Assembly (NCBI RefSeq): GCF_029023725.1
Contig: NZ_CP119075.1
Coordinates: 1 to 55,000, forward strand
Source: Synoicihabitans lomoniglobus
Lineage (GTDB): Bacteria > Verrucomicrobiota > Verrucomicrobiia > Opitutales > Opitutaceae
Reading direction: 5' to 3'
Length of the DNA stretch: 55,000 nt
Shown piece after piece: positions 1 to 8,665 of the stretch. The notes under the pieces were generated by a model. That model did no database searches, had not been told where the DNA came from, and was given only the letters and a program-made list of their open reading frames with translations. Position numbers and translations under genes: made by a program. How positions within the stretch are numbered: position 1 is the stretch's first letter; every line of letters begins with the position of its first letter.

Positions 1-820
1 GGGCGGCGTTGCTCACCACGCGGCGGGAGAGGGCCTGCCCCATCATTTCCTCGAGGGAAAGGATGTGGGAGACGCCGGCGAGTTCGAGCACGTCGCGGGC
101 GGCGCTGGAGCGGGCGGAGGCGATGACCAACACGGATTCCGAGACCTCCCGCACGGAGAACGTGACATTGGTATTGATGACGTCGGACCGGGTCGTGACG
201 ACCATCGCGGCCTGTTCGATCCGGAGGCGGCGGTAGGTGTCGGGATCGCTCAGGTCGCCGACCACCACGGGGATGTTGCGCTCGTGCATTTCCAATGCCT
301 CCGCCACGGTGGGCACGAGAATGAAGTAGGGGTGGTGATGCTTTTCGAGCATGCGCACCAGGATCTTGGTCATGGGCCCGTGCAGGGTGAGGATGACGTG
401 ATTCTCGGTCTCGGCGGGCAACTCGCGCGGCGCGCGCGCCGTGGCCTGGGCCTTCATCCACGGCGTGTAGAAAAACTCGATGAAAGTGAACGGGAGCAGC
501 ACCAGCAGGAAGACGACACCGGTCCCGAGCACGATCAGGGAAAAGAACCGGCCGGTATCGGTGTGAAACGTGATGTCGCCGAACCCCAACGTGCTCATCA
601 CAGTGAGGGTCCAATAGAAACCGGTGATCCACGTGTGATGTTGCCCCTCGTGCTCCATCAACACGTGGAAAAGCACGCTGAACGATGCGACCAGCACGGC
701 AAAAATAAGCAGCAGTTTGCCGAGGGTGAGCAGGTTGTGCCGACTGGTGCGGCTTTCCAGAAAAGTGGCGAGGACGGAAGTGAGGGCTTTCACGGCGGAG
801 GGGCGGGCGTGATTGGGCAC
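1..820 (-). CDS. Two-TM potassium channel with RCK/TrkA-N domain, C-terminus cut by window edge
   Basis: Minus-strand reading frame open to the left edge, so the C-terminus is missing; about 273 residues are visible. It starts at a GTG (818-820; an internal GTG at 791-793 is the alternative). Two hydrophobic helices flank a pore loop with the selectivity-filter-like motif TLGFGD (canonical TVGYGD), typical of voltage-independent bacterial K+ channels. A cytoplasmic domain follows with the alternating strand/helix pattern of an RCK/TrkA-N regulatory domain (for example NIPVVVGDLSDP and AAMVVTTRSD). The glycine-rich nucleotide loop expected at its start reads LHGPMTK and is degenerate, so ligand binding may be altered. 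Likely an inner-membrane channel gated by an unknown ligand. Confidence 0.85.
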   Translation of the reverse strand, partial: MPNHARPSAVKALTSVLATFLESRTSRHNLLTLGKLLLIFAVLVASFSVLFHVLMEHEGQHHTWITGFYWTLTVMSTLGFGDITFHTDTGRFFSLIVLGTGVVFLLVLLPFTFIEFFYTPWMKAQATARAPRELPAETENHVILTLHGPMTKILVRMLEKHHHPYFILVPTVAEALEMHERNIPVVVGDLSDPDTYRRLRIEQAAMVVTTRSDVINTNVTFSVREVSESVLVIASARSSAARDVLELAGVSHILSLEEMMGQALSRRVVSNAA

Positions 821-942
821 GACCGACGGGAGACTCTGAGGAGATGGAACTCTTCCGCGCTCAGCGCAACCCGAACCGAAACCCGCGCGTGCCGGATGCG
901 GAATGGGCTTTGACGGCAGGACGTTTTCGCTAGCGTGCCTCC

Positions 943-1443
943 ATGTCCGCTCTGGAACCTCCCCGTATTCGCGTCATCGCCACCGGCGGCACGATCGACA
1001 AAGTGTATTTCGACGCCAAGAGCGACTACGAGATCGGCGAGCCGCAGGCCGGAGCGATTTTGCACGAGGCGGGCGTGACGTTCGACTTCACCGTGGAGAG
1101 CGTGTTGCGCAAGGACAGCTTGCAGCTCACGGACGCGGATCGGGCGCTCGTGCGCGAGCGGGTGATCGCGGCGACCGAACGCCACATCCTCATCACCCAC
1201 GGCACCGACACCATGACGGATACGGCGGCGGTTTTGGCGGACATCCCGGACAAAGTCATCGTGTTCACCGGGTCAATGTTGCCGGCCCGTTTTCGGCAAA
1301 ATGATGCGGTGTTCAACGTCGGCTGCGCCATCGGCGGATTACTCGTCCAACGGCCCGGGGTGTATATCGCCATGAACGGCCAATTGTTCCCGGCTGATCG
1401 CGTGCGCAAAAATCGGGAGAAGTTGCGCTTCGAGGAGCGTTGA
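943..1443 (+). CDS. Short asparaginase/glutaminase-family protein (N-terminal domain only)
   Basis: 166 residues. The N-terminal ATGGTID motif and the downstream THGTDTM motif hold the two threonines used by type I/II L-asparaginases. The protein ends where the C-terminal domain of a full-length enzyme (about 330 residues) would begin. Short stand-alone members of this family exist in bacteria, and the normal stop at 1441-1443 without frameshift suggests a genuine short form rather than a truncation. Substrate and activity cannot be told from sequence. It is divergent from the channel gene on its left. ATG at 943 is the only start giving the complete first strand. Confidence 0.8.
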   Translation: MSALEPPRIRVIATGGTIDKVYFDAKSDYEIGEPQAGAILHEAGVTFDFTVESVLRKDSLQLTDADRALVRERVIAATERHILITHGTDTMTDTAAVLADIPDKVIVFTGSMLPARFRQNDAVFNVGCAIGGLLVQRPGVYIAMNGQLFPADRVRKNREKLRFEER

Positions 1444-1625
1444 CGAGTCGCCTTCCCCCCGCCCGTGGCTTTTCCCTCAATATTGGCGGCGAAGTGTCGA
1501 TAGCGTTCTTCGTGATTATGCGTCGCGCAATTTGCTAAAAGTATGTCGAAAGCTAACCTCGTTGGTATGCAGAGAGATAAGGTGGTTGATCCGGGGGCTG
1601 GCCGGAAAGGGGAAGACGTATCCCG

Positions 1626-4600
1626 ATGACGGAAGCAGATGTTGTTAATTTGGCTAAGGGCGGCTGGAGTTCGCGGGCGTTTTATGGCGCGACGTTGCGG
1701 TGGGTGGCAGGGATTCTGGGTTGGGGCGCGATCCTGGTGGCGTTGGGCTGGTTGCTCGACATCGCGTGGCTGACCGGAGCGGGCACGGACAAGGCGAGCA
1801 TGAAACCGGTCACGGCGTTGGCCTTTTTATTCGTGGCGGTGGCGCTCGGCCTGAAAAATTCCGATCGACCGATTCGAGCCAAGTCAACGTGGGTGGTGGG
1901 GTGCGGCCTGGGGCTGATGATACTGGCCGGAGTCCAACTGGGCGTGCGGTGGTGGGGCAGCGAAACGATGGTGGAGGTCGTTTCGGACGGAGCGGTTCCT
2001 GTTTCAGGTTGGTGGCACTACACCATGTCGGCCGCGACCGCCGGCAGCTTTTTATTATGCGGAATTGGGCTCAGTGCGGTGGTCGGACGGCACCGCTGGT
2101 GGGCCCTGCTTTCGACCAGTGCGGCGATAGGCGTGGGCGTGATCGCGTTAATGGGCATGGGAGGCTATTGGTTTGATTTTATCGGGCTCCGGGCTCTGGC
2201 GCCGTTCTCGTCGATGGCGGTGCTCACGGCGGTGGGGTTTGGGCTTTCCTCCCTGGGGATGTTTTGTTTGCGACGAGGGGACGGCTCGGAGTCGTTGCTG
2301 CTCAAAGATGGGGAGGGCAGCGCCATGTTGCGAATTTTGGCCCCGTTGTCGGTGGCCTTGCCCTTCGTGGCGGGGGCGCTGGTGCACCGTTGGTTGACGT
2401 CGGGCGGGACGACTCCGGGTATCGCTCTGGCGGTGCTGGCATTGGGCAACGCGGTGTTGTTTTTGGCGCTGATTTGGGGATTGGCGCTGGCGCTGAACCG
2501 ATCAGGCGAGCAGCGGGAAGCCACGTCCCGGGCCCTGGCGGCGAGCGAGTTTCGTCTGCGGGAAATCGTGGAATCCCTGCCGCAACTGGTCTGGACCTGT
2601 GAGGCGGCGGGGCCGTGCGACTATCTGGGTCCGCAGTGGGTGAGTTACACCGGCGTGCCCGAGGCGGAGCAGTTGGGTTTCAGATGGACGGAGCAGCTGC
2701 ATCCCGACGATCGGGAGCGAACCTTGGCGCATTGGAAAGTGGCCGCGGCTGCCGGGACGGAATTCGAGGTGGATTTTCGGATTCGGCGCCATGACGGCGT
2801 TTACCGGTGGTTTCACACCATGGCGCACCCGATTCACGACCAGCATGGCAAAGTGACGCGGTGGTTTGGCACGAACACCGACATACACAGTTTGCACGAA
2901 GCCGAAAACAGTCTGCGGGAGGCGCACGACAAACTTGAAGTGCGGGTGGCCGAACGCACGCAGGAGTTGGCCAAATCACACGCTGCCCTGGCTCGGAATG
3001 CGTCGCTGTTGGTCGAAGCGGAGCGGGTGGCGGATATCGGGAGTTGGACGTTTGATACGCAGACGGGCGAGGTGGAATGGAGTGATCAGCTCTTTCGCAT
3101 CGTGGGGCTGTGGCCGCAGGATGGTGCGCCGAACTACGCCCAACAGGAAAGCATGTTTGCGCCGGAGTCGTGGAAACGGCTCCAGGCCGCGATCGGGCGC
3201 AGCATGAAGGAAGGCGTGGGCTACGAACTGGAACTGCAAGTGATTCGGCCCGATGGCACCCGTCGCTGGGCGTTGGCCCGCGCGAAAGCCGGCCGCAGGA
3301 TCGATGGCAAGGTCCAGGGTCTTATCGGCACGTTTCAGGACATCACGCGACGGGTTCACGATCGGATCGAAATGGAGCGACTCAACGCCCGCCTGCAAGT
3401 GGCCAATTCAGCGGCGCAACTGGGAGTTTGGGAGTGGGAGGTCGGCTCGGACGTGTTGGAATGGGATGACACCATGCGCCGTCTCTATGACTGGCAGGGG
3501 CCCGTGGACTACGGGGTGTGGCAACGGTCGCTGGTGGCGGAAGATCTTCCGGCGGCGGAGGAGGCGATCAAATTGGCTTTGGATGGAAGTGCATCCTTCG
3601 ACTGCTCGTTTCGGGTCAAACACTCCGATGGTGCGATCCGGATCATTCACGGGGTCGCGACGGTTTTACGGAACGACGCGGGTGAACCCGTGCGACTCAT
3701 TGGCATCAATCGCGACATCACCGTCGAGCGGGAGGCGGAAGCAAAGGTGCGCGCGAGCGAAGCCCTGTTGCGACAGTTCGTGCAGCATGCCCCGGCTTCC
3801 ATCGCGATGCTCGATCGCAACATGCGCTATGTGCAGACGAGTGACCGGTGGGTCAGTGCCTACGGTTTGGACGGTGTGGAGGTGATCGGTCGGAGTCACT
3901 ACGATGTTTTCCCCGACTTGCCGGAAGAGTGGAAAGCCGTGCACCAACGCGCGCTGGCGGGCGAGATCGAGCGGCGGGACGAGGACTCGTTCAAGCGTCC
4001 CGATGGCACGATTGAATGGCTCCAATGGGAAGTCCGGCCCTGGGTGGACGCCGCGGGGGAGATCGGAGGCGTGATTTTCTTCACCCAGGTAATCACGGCG
4101 CGCAAAAACATGGAGCTGGCGCTGAAGGAACGCCAGGAGGAGCTGAAGCGCAGCAACGATGAGCTGGCGTTATTTGCCTACGTGGCATCTCACGATCTGC
4201 AGGAGCCCCTACGGGCGATCACCGGCTGTTTGCGCATGTTGGAAAAGAATCACCAGGACCAGCTCACCAGTGGCGCGGCCGAGCTCATGGGCCACGCGGT
4301 TCAAGGGGCCGGCCGGATGCAAAGTCTCATCGAAGCTCTGCTCGAATACTCCCGGGTCGACCGGGGCACCCTGGCTTTCAAATCGTTCGATTTGGCGGAC
4401 GTGCTGGATGACGTGGAAGCCATGCTGAACGTGCGCTTGGCGGAAGTCGGCGGGACGCTGGTTCGCCGCGGGGACCGACCTCAGGTCTGGGCCGACCGCG
4501 GGCAAATCTCCCGGGTGTTGCAGAATCTGATGTCCAATGCCTTGAAATACATCGATCCCGGGCGACCTCCGAAGTTGGAGGTGACGGTGCACGAAACCTC

Positions 4601-4835
4601 CACGACGTGGCAGGTGGAAGTGCGTGACAACGGCATCGGGATTGAACCGCGGCACTTCGAACGCATTTTTGTGATCTTCAAACGGCTGCACACGCGAACG
4701 GCCCATGCGGGAACGGGCATAGGACTCGCGATCTGCAAAAAGATCATCCAACACCATGGGGGTGAAATTTGGGTGGAGTCGGTCCCCGGTGAAGGCTCCA
4801 CGTTTTTCTTCGCGCTGCCTAAACCAAAACATTGA
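1626..4835 (+). CDS. Eight-TM multi-PAS sensor histidine kinase (phytochrome-type kinase core)
   Basis: 1069 residues. About eight hydrophobic segments occupy residues 25-290, followed by four PAS/PAC units at roughly 305-425, 458-580, 583-705 and 707-830. A short coiled coil leads into a HisKA domain of the bacteriophytochrome/Cph1 subtype with ASHDLQEPLR; the phospho-acceptor His is about residue 856. The ATPase shows the N box (QNLMSNALKY), G1 (DNGIGI) and G2 (GTGIGL). There is no receiver domain; the next gene, three bases downstream, begins with an Rcp1-type receiver, so the pair almost certainly forms one phosphorelay. The input signal is unknown; no GAF/PHY chromophore domain is seen. 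Preceded by a purine-rich stretch (AAAGGGGAAG) near 1608. Confidence 0.93.
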   Translation: MTEADVVNLAKGGWSSRAFYGATLRWVAGILGWGAILVALGWLLDIAWLTGAGTDKASMKPVTALAFLFVAVALGLKNSDRPIRAKSTWVVGCGLGLMILAGVQLGVRWWGSETMVEVVSDGAVPVSGWWHYTMSAATAGSFLLCGIGLSAVVGRHRWWALLSTSAAIGVGVIALMGMGGYWFDFIGLRALAPFSSMAVLTAVGFGLSSLGMFCLRRGDGSESLLLKDGEGSAMLRILAPLSVALPFVAGALVHRWLTSGGTTPGIALAVLALGNAVLFLALIWGLALALNRSGEQREATSRALAASEFRLREIVESLPQLVWTCEAAGPCDYLGPQWVSYTGVPEAEQLGFRWTEQLHPDDRERTLAHWKVAAAAGTEFEVDFRIRRHDGVYRWFHTMAHPIHDQHGKVTRWFGTNTDIHSLHEAENSLREAHDKLEVRVAERTQELAKSHAALARNASLLVEAERVADIGSWTFDTQTGEVEWSDQLFRIVGLWPQDGAPNYAQQESMFAPESWKRLQAAIGRSMKEGVGYELELQVIRPDGTRRWALARAKAGRRIDGKVQGLIGTFQDITRRVHDRIEMERLNARLQVANSAAQLGVWEWEVGSDVLEWDDTMRRLYDWQGPVDYGVWQRSLVAEDLPAAEEAIKLALDGSASFDCSFRVKHSDGAIRIIHGVATVLRNDAGEPVRLIGINRDITVEREAEAKVRASEALLRQFVQHAPASIAMLDRNMRYVQTSDRWVSAYGLDGVEVIGRSHYDVFPDLPEEWKAVHQRALAGEIERRDEDSFKRPDGTIEWLQWEVRPWVDAAGEIGGVIFFTQVITARKNMELALKERQEELKRSNDELALFAYVASHDLQEPLRAITGCLRMLEKNHQDQLTSGAAELMGHAVQGAGRMQSLIEALLEYSRVDRGTLAFKSFDLADVLDDVEAMLNVRLAEVGGTLVRRGDRPQVWADRGQISRVLQNLMSNALKYIDPGRPPKLEVTVHETSTTWQVEVRDNGIGIEPRHFERIFVIFKRLHTRTAHAGTGIGLAICKKIIQHHGGEIWVESVPGEGSTFFFALPKPKH

Positions 4836-4837
4836 AG

Positions 4838-6880
4838 ATGGAGTCATTTAAACAATCCGCCCGTGCGATCGAGATTCTACTGGTCGAAGACAGTCCGACC
4901 GATCGGATGTTTGCCCTGGATGCTCTGCGTGGGGCGCGCCTGGCCAACATCGTGCATGTGGTCGAGGATGGAGACGAAGCCATGCGGTTTCTCCACCGCG
5001 AAGGGAAATATCAGGGGGTTTCGACCCCCAATCTGATTCTACTCGACCTGAATCTCCCCAAGAAGGACGGGCATGAGGTGCTCGAAGAGATCAAAAACGA
5101 TCCGCTGCTGCGATTGATTCCCGTGGTGGTTTTGACCACGTCGAAATCCGACGAAGACGTGCTCAAGGCCTACGGAATGCACGCCAACTCCTACATTCAG
5201 AAACCGGTCGATTTCGACAAATTCACCGCCATCGCCCGTTCGCTCGAAGCATTCTGGTTTGAAGTGGTGACGTTGCCCAGCTCCACGGAAATCAAGCCGA
5301 CGCTGGCTCCCAACGCGATCTCCGCCGACCCGACCGCGTCCGCGCATTCGATTGATATCAGCCGGCCGTGGAAGGTGCTCGTGGTGGAGGACAGTCCGTC
5401 CGATGCGGTGCAGGTCAAGACGGCGTTGTTGGGCAGCAAGACCATCGATTTTCAGGTCAAGATCGTGGATAATGTGGCGGACGCGGTCGCGGAACTGGAC
5501 GCCCAGAAATACGATGCCGTGCTCAGCGATCTCGAGTTGCCCGACAGTGATGCCACCGAAACGGTGGCCCGAATCTGTCGATCCTCCGGCAACGCACCGG
5601 TCATCGTGCTGACGTTGATCGACGACGATTCATTGGGGGCCGATCTGGTGACGCAAGGCGCGGCCGATTACTATGTGAAAGGCCAGATCAGTCCCAACAG
5701 TCTGGCTCGGACCATTCGTTACGCCGTCGAACGTCGGTCGTTTGAGTCCCACCTGCGTCACTCCCAGCGCATGGAGAGTCTGGGCGTGCTGGCGGGCGGG
5801 GTGGCGCACGATTTTAATAATTTGCTCACCGTCATTCGGGGTAACGCGCAACTGCTGCAGCTCGACCCCGACATGGCGCCGGGCCAGATCCAGGATATCG
5901 CGTTGCAGGTCGAGGAAGCCTCCAGTCGAGCGGCGGCGCTCACGCGGCAACTTCTCGCTTTCAGCCGCCGCCAACGCATCAGCTTGGTCGACTTGGATTT
6001 CAACACCATGGTGGGCGATTTTACGCGAATCCTGGGACGTCTGTTGGGTTCAGGCGTCGAAATGGAGCTGCAACTGACTTCGGCCCCGCTGCCCGTGCTG
6101 GGGGACGCGGGGATGTTGGAGCAAGTCATCATGAATCTCGCGGTGAATGCTCGGGACGCCATGCCGAAAGGTGGGCGGGTGTCCCTCCGGTCCGAGCGAA
6201 TCAAGGGCGAGCCCGACGCCGATGGGGTGACGCAGGAATTCGCCCAGCTCAGTTTTTCCGATAACGGCCCCGGTATTCCCAGTGCGATTGCGGAGCATAT
6301 TTTCGAACCGTTTTACACCACGAAGGAAGTGGGCAGCGGCACCGGTCTGGGCCTGTCGACGGCGCACGGGATCATCGAACAGCACGGCGGCACGCTCCGG
6401 GTCGAAAGCATCGTGGGAGAAGGCACTGTATTCATAATCAAGATACCCCTGGCGAAGGCAGCGGCTCCGCCCGTCGCGGACACCGGTTCCCCCAAGCTCA
6501 CCCCGAAATCGGTGGAGCAGAGCAGCACCGGCACCATTCTGTTGGTGGACGACGATCGCAACGTGTTGGAGGTGGCGAAACACCTGTTGCAATATCAGGG
6601 GTTTCAGGTCGAAACCGCGGAATCCGGTGAGGCAGCCGTCGCTCGCTGGCCGGAGATCGCCGAACGCATCGACATTCTACTTACCGACATGATGATGCCG
6701 GGAGAAATTCTGGGCGGAGATCTGGGCCGACGGCTCCTGGCCGAGAAGCCGGATCTGCGGGTGATCTACATGAGCGGAGACAGTGACAATGCCGCGCATC
6801 AGAACGTCGAATTGGTGGAGGACGTGAATTTCCTGCCCAAGCCATTTTCGTATGAACGCCTGCGCGACATCCTGCGTTGA
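4838..6880 (+). CDS. Hybrid histidine kinase REC-REC-HisKA-HATPase-REC
   Basis: About 680 residues. ATG at 4838 lies just past the stop of the upstream kinase (TGA 4833-4835); an overlapping TTG at 4832 would give a 4-base stop/start overlap, so translational coupling is likely either way. Domain order: Rcp1-like receiver (about 8-145, acceptor Asp in LLDLNLPKKDG), second receiver (about 180-295, LSDLELPDSD), HisKA with GGVAHDFNNLL, HATPase with DNGPGI and GTGLGLS, then a third receiver (about 565-680, TDMMMPGE). Rcp1-type receivers partner phytochrome-type kinases in cyanobacteria; by analogy the first receiver probably takes phosphate from the preceding kinase and controls this soluble kinase. 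No DNA-binding output is present. Confidence 0.92.
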   Translation: MESFKQSARAIEILLVEDSPTDRMFALDALRGARLANIVHVVEDGDEAMRFLHREGKYQGVSTPNLILLDLNLPKKDGHEVLEEIKNDPLLRLIPVVVLTTSKSDEDVLKAYGMHANSYIQKPVDFDKFTAIARSLEAFWFEVVTLPSSTEIKPTLAPNAISADPTASAHSIDISRPWKVLVVEDSPSDAVQVKTALLGSKTIDFQVKIVDNVADAVAELDAQKYDAVLSDLELPDSDATETVARICRSSGNAPVIVLTLIDDDSLGADLVTQGAADYYVKGQISPNSLARTIRYAVERRSFESHLRHSQRMESLGVLAGGVAHDFNNLLTVIRGNAQLLQLDPDMAPGQIQDIALQVEEASSRAAALTRQLLAFSRRQRISLVDLDFNTMVGDFTRILGRLLGSGVEMELQLTSAPLPVLGDAGMLEQVIMNLAVNARDAMPKGGRVSLRSERIKGEPDADGVTQEFAQLSFSDNGPGIPSAIAEHIFEPFYTTKEVGSGTGLGLSTAHGIIEQHGGTLRVESIVGEGTVFIIKIPLAKAAAPPVADTGSPKLTPKSVEQSSTGTILLVDDDRNVLEVAKHLLQYQGFQVETAESGEAAVARWPEIAERIDILLTDMMMPGEILGGDLGRRLLAEKPDLRVIYMSGDSDNAAHQNVELVEDVNFLPKPFSYERLRDILR

Positions 6881-7006
6881 GCCGCGGGGCGCCGTTGGTG
6901 GAACTTCCTGATGGGGGAGATTGCGGAGCCGCCGCTGTTTTAGTCTAAGTATATTCTTCTTGTGGGGCGGATTGACTCCGGCAGAAAACCAGATGAAGGT
7001 ATTCCC

Positions 7007-7031
7007 GTTCCCGCTTAGCGGGGACTTTTTT
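7007..7031 (+). terminator. Rho-independent terminator after the phosphorelay genes
   Basis: GTTCCCGC (7007-7014), loop TTA, GCGGGGAC (7018-7025), then six T residues (7026-7031). One G-U pair. It lies 127 bases after the stop of the hybrid kinase. Confidence 0.7.
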
Positions 7032-7039
7032 GGGGTAAC

Positions 7040-7200
7040 TAAGAAAGCAAATGGCCGGTCACTTAGGGGTAGGTGGCCGGCCAACTTCTTTTACGAGGCG
7101 AAAGGGTTCCCGAGAGGACCACTCGCAGGACCCGGATCAACTGTCTCGCTGCTTCTTGACCGAACCCGACGGGCAATCGCCGTGGGTTTTTGTTGCGCCG
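7040..7200 (+). promoter_or_regulatory. Structured 5' leader / possible attenuator ahead of the binding-protein sensor
   Basis: Gene-free stretch with three stacked secondary structures. (1) A 14-bp stem at 7052-7065 / 7070-7083 with a GGGG loop. (2) A nested stem near 7107-7135, where GGGTTC pairs with GGACCC around a CGAG/CTCG hairpin. (3) A terminator-like stem, AACCC.ACGG / CCGT.GGGTT at about 7163-7187, followed by TTTT. A terminator-like hairpin about 90 bases before the start at 7279 would fit an attenuator or riboswitch. It matches no riboswitch consensus I can recall, including TPP. The rest of the 6881-7278 gap holds nothing recognisable apart from the terminator listed separately. 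Confidence 0.4.
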
Positions 7201-7278
7201 TGGGGGACAATCTAATCGCTCGAATGGTGGATTTCATTGCGCAGGACCCGAATGTCGCCCGAGGGCAAAGCTGACAGG

Positions 7279-8571
7279 ATGCCGAAACTTTCGCAACGAC
7301 TGCTCGGGTTTTTGATTTTGTGGTGGATCGGGACGTCGGCCGCGTGGGCGGCGGGGCCGGGACTGACCGCTGTGACGTTGCAGTTAAAATGGAAACACCA
7401 GTTTCAATTCGCGGGATACTATGCCGCGATTGAGCAAGGCTTCTACGAAGAGGAGGGGTTGTCGGTCACCTTGCGCGAGCCCGAAGTCGGAGAGGATACG
7501 GCGGCGGCGGTCTTGGAGGGCAAGGCTCAGTTCGGCGTGGCGGCGTCCGATCTCGTATTGATGGCAGGCCAGGGGAAGCCGGTGATCGCGCTCGCCGCCA
7601 TTCTGCAACATTCGCCGCTGGTGTTCGTATCGCGGGCCGATGCCGGTGTGACCTCGGTGCATGATCTGGCGGGTCGGAAGCTCATGCTGGAGAAACACGC
7701 CGAGGAGTTGGTCGCTTACCTTTGGTTTGAAGGCATCGCGCGCGACCAACTGGAACTCGTGCCTCATGTCTTCAGTCCACAGCCCTTGATCGGTGGTGAG
7801 GTTGACGCGATGTCGGGCTATGCGACCGATGAAGTGTTTTTGTTGGAGCAGGCGGGATTCGATTACCTCACATTCACGCCGCGTTCCGGAGGCATCGATT
7901 TTTACGGTGACGTGTTGTTCACGACCGCGGCTGAGATCGACGCCCATCCCGATCGCGTCGCCAGATTTCGGGCGGCGTCGTTGCGGGGATGGCGTTACGC
8001 CCTCGACCACGTCGACGAGATGGTGGAGTTGATTTTCACCCAATACAGTCAGCGGCACAGTCGCGAGCACCTGCGTTTTGAAGCGGAAGCGATGCGTAAA
8101 CTCATCCTGCCCGACGTCGTGGAGCTGGGTTACCAGAATCCCGGCCGGTGGCACCATATTGCCGCCACGTATCATCGCCTGGGGTTGGTTGGGGAGAACG
8201 TGCCGGTGGAGGCCATGATATACGCGCCGGATGCATCGCCGGATCTGACGCGGCTTTATGGCGCGCTCGCGATTGCTGGGTTGGTGATCGGCCTGTTGGT
8301 CGCAGTGATTTGGCGCTTCGTGCAACTCAACCGCAGAGTGAATGAACAGGCGGCCTCGTTGCGCGGGGCGCTCGGAGAAATCAAAGAGTTACGCGGGATC
8401 ATCCCCATCTGTGCGGGATGCAAAAAAATCCGCAACGACGAGGGGTATTGGGATCAGGTGGAGATCTACATCGAGGAGCACACCCGGGCGGAGTTCACGC
8501 ACGGTATCTGTGAAGACTGCATGAAACGGTTGTATCCGGAGGTCCGCGCAGATCCGAAGTGGGACGCATGA
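7279..8571 (+). CDS. Membrane-anchored NMT1/THI5-like substrate-binding protein with C-terminal CxxC...CxxC domain
   Basis: 430 residues from ATG 7279, chosen because it gives a clean signal peptide ending near SAAWA-AG; an upstream ATG at 7237 adds a charged extension. The mature part resembles periplasmic NMT1/THI5/SsuA-type binding proteins (LQLKWKHQFQFAGYYAA and GVAASDLVLMAGQGKP are typical). A transmembrane helix near residue 345 and a short coiled coil follow, then a compact cytoplasmic domain with CAGCKKIR and CEDCMKRLYP. The same cysteine-rich ending occurs at the C-terminus of some response regulators and PAS proteins. The architecture suggests a one-piece sensor that binds a small periplasmic molecule, not a transport component: no ABC permease or ATPase is adjacent. 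Confidence 0.85.
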   Translation: MPKLSQRLLGFLILWWIGTSAAWAAGPGLTAVTLQLKWKHQFQFAGYYAAIEQGFYEEEGLSVTLREPEVGEDTAAAVLEGKAQFGVAASDLVLMAGQGKPVIALAAILQHSPLVFVSRADAGVTSVHDLAGRKLMLEKHAEELVAYLWFEGIARDQLELVPHVFSPQPLIGGEVDAMSGYATDEVFLLEQAGFDYLTFTPRSGGIDFYGDVLFTTAAEIDAHPDRVARFRAASLRGWRYALDHVDEMVELIFTQYSQRHSREHLRFEAEAMRKLILPDVVELGYQNPGRWHHIAATYHRLGLVGENVPVEAMIYAPDASPDLTRLYGALAIAGLVIGLLVAVIWRFVQLNRRVNEQAASLRGALGEIKELRGIIPICAGCKKIRNDEGYWDQVEIYIEEHTRAEFTHGICEDCMKRLYPEVRADPKWDA

Positions 8572-8665
8572 GGGTTTCGTTCCAGCGGCGTCGCGGGCCG
8601 ATCGATTCAGCGCGATCGTCGGATTCCCGCCGCGGCGCGTGGTCCCCCGGCGACGGGTATTTCCA

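Noticed and set aside
65..913. 282-codon plus-strand frame rich in His and Gly
   Set aside because: It is the antisense shadow of the potassium channel gene, which has clear pore and RCK motifs on the minus strand.
7040..7278. TPP riboswitch before the THI5-like binding protein
   Set aside because: No CTGAGA...ACCC or the conserved pyrophosphate-binding arm could be found.
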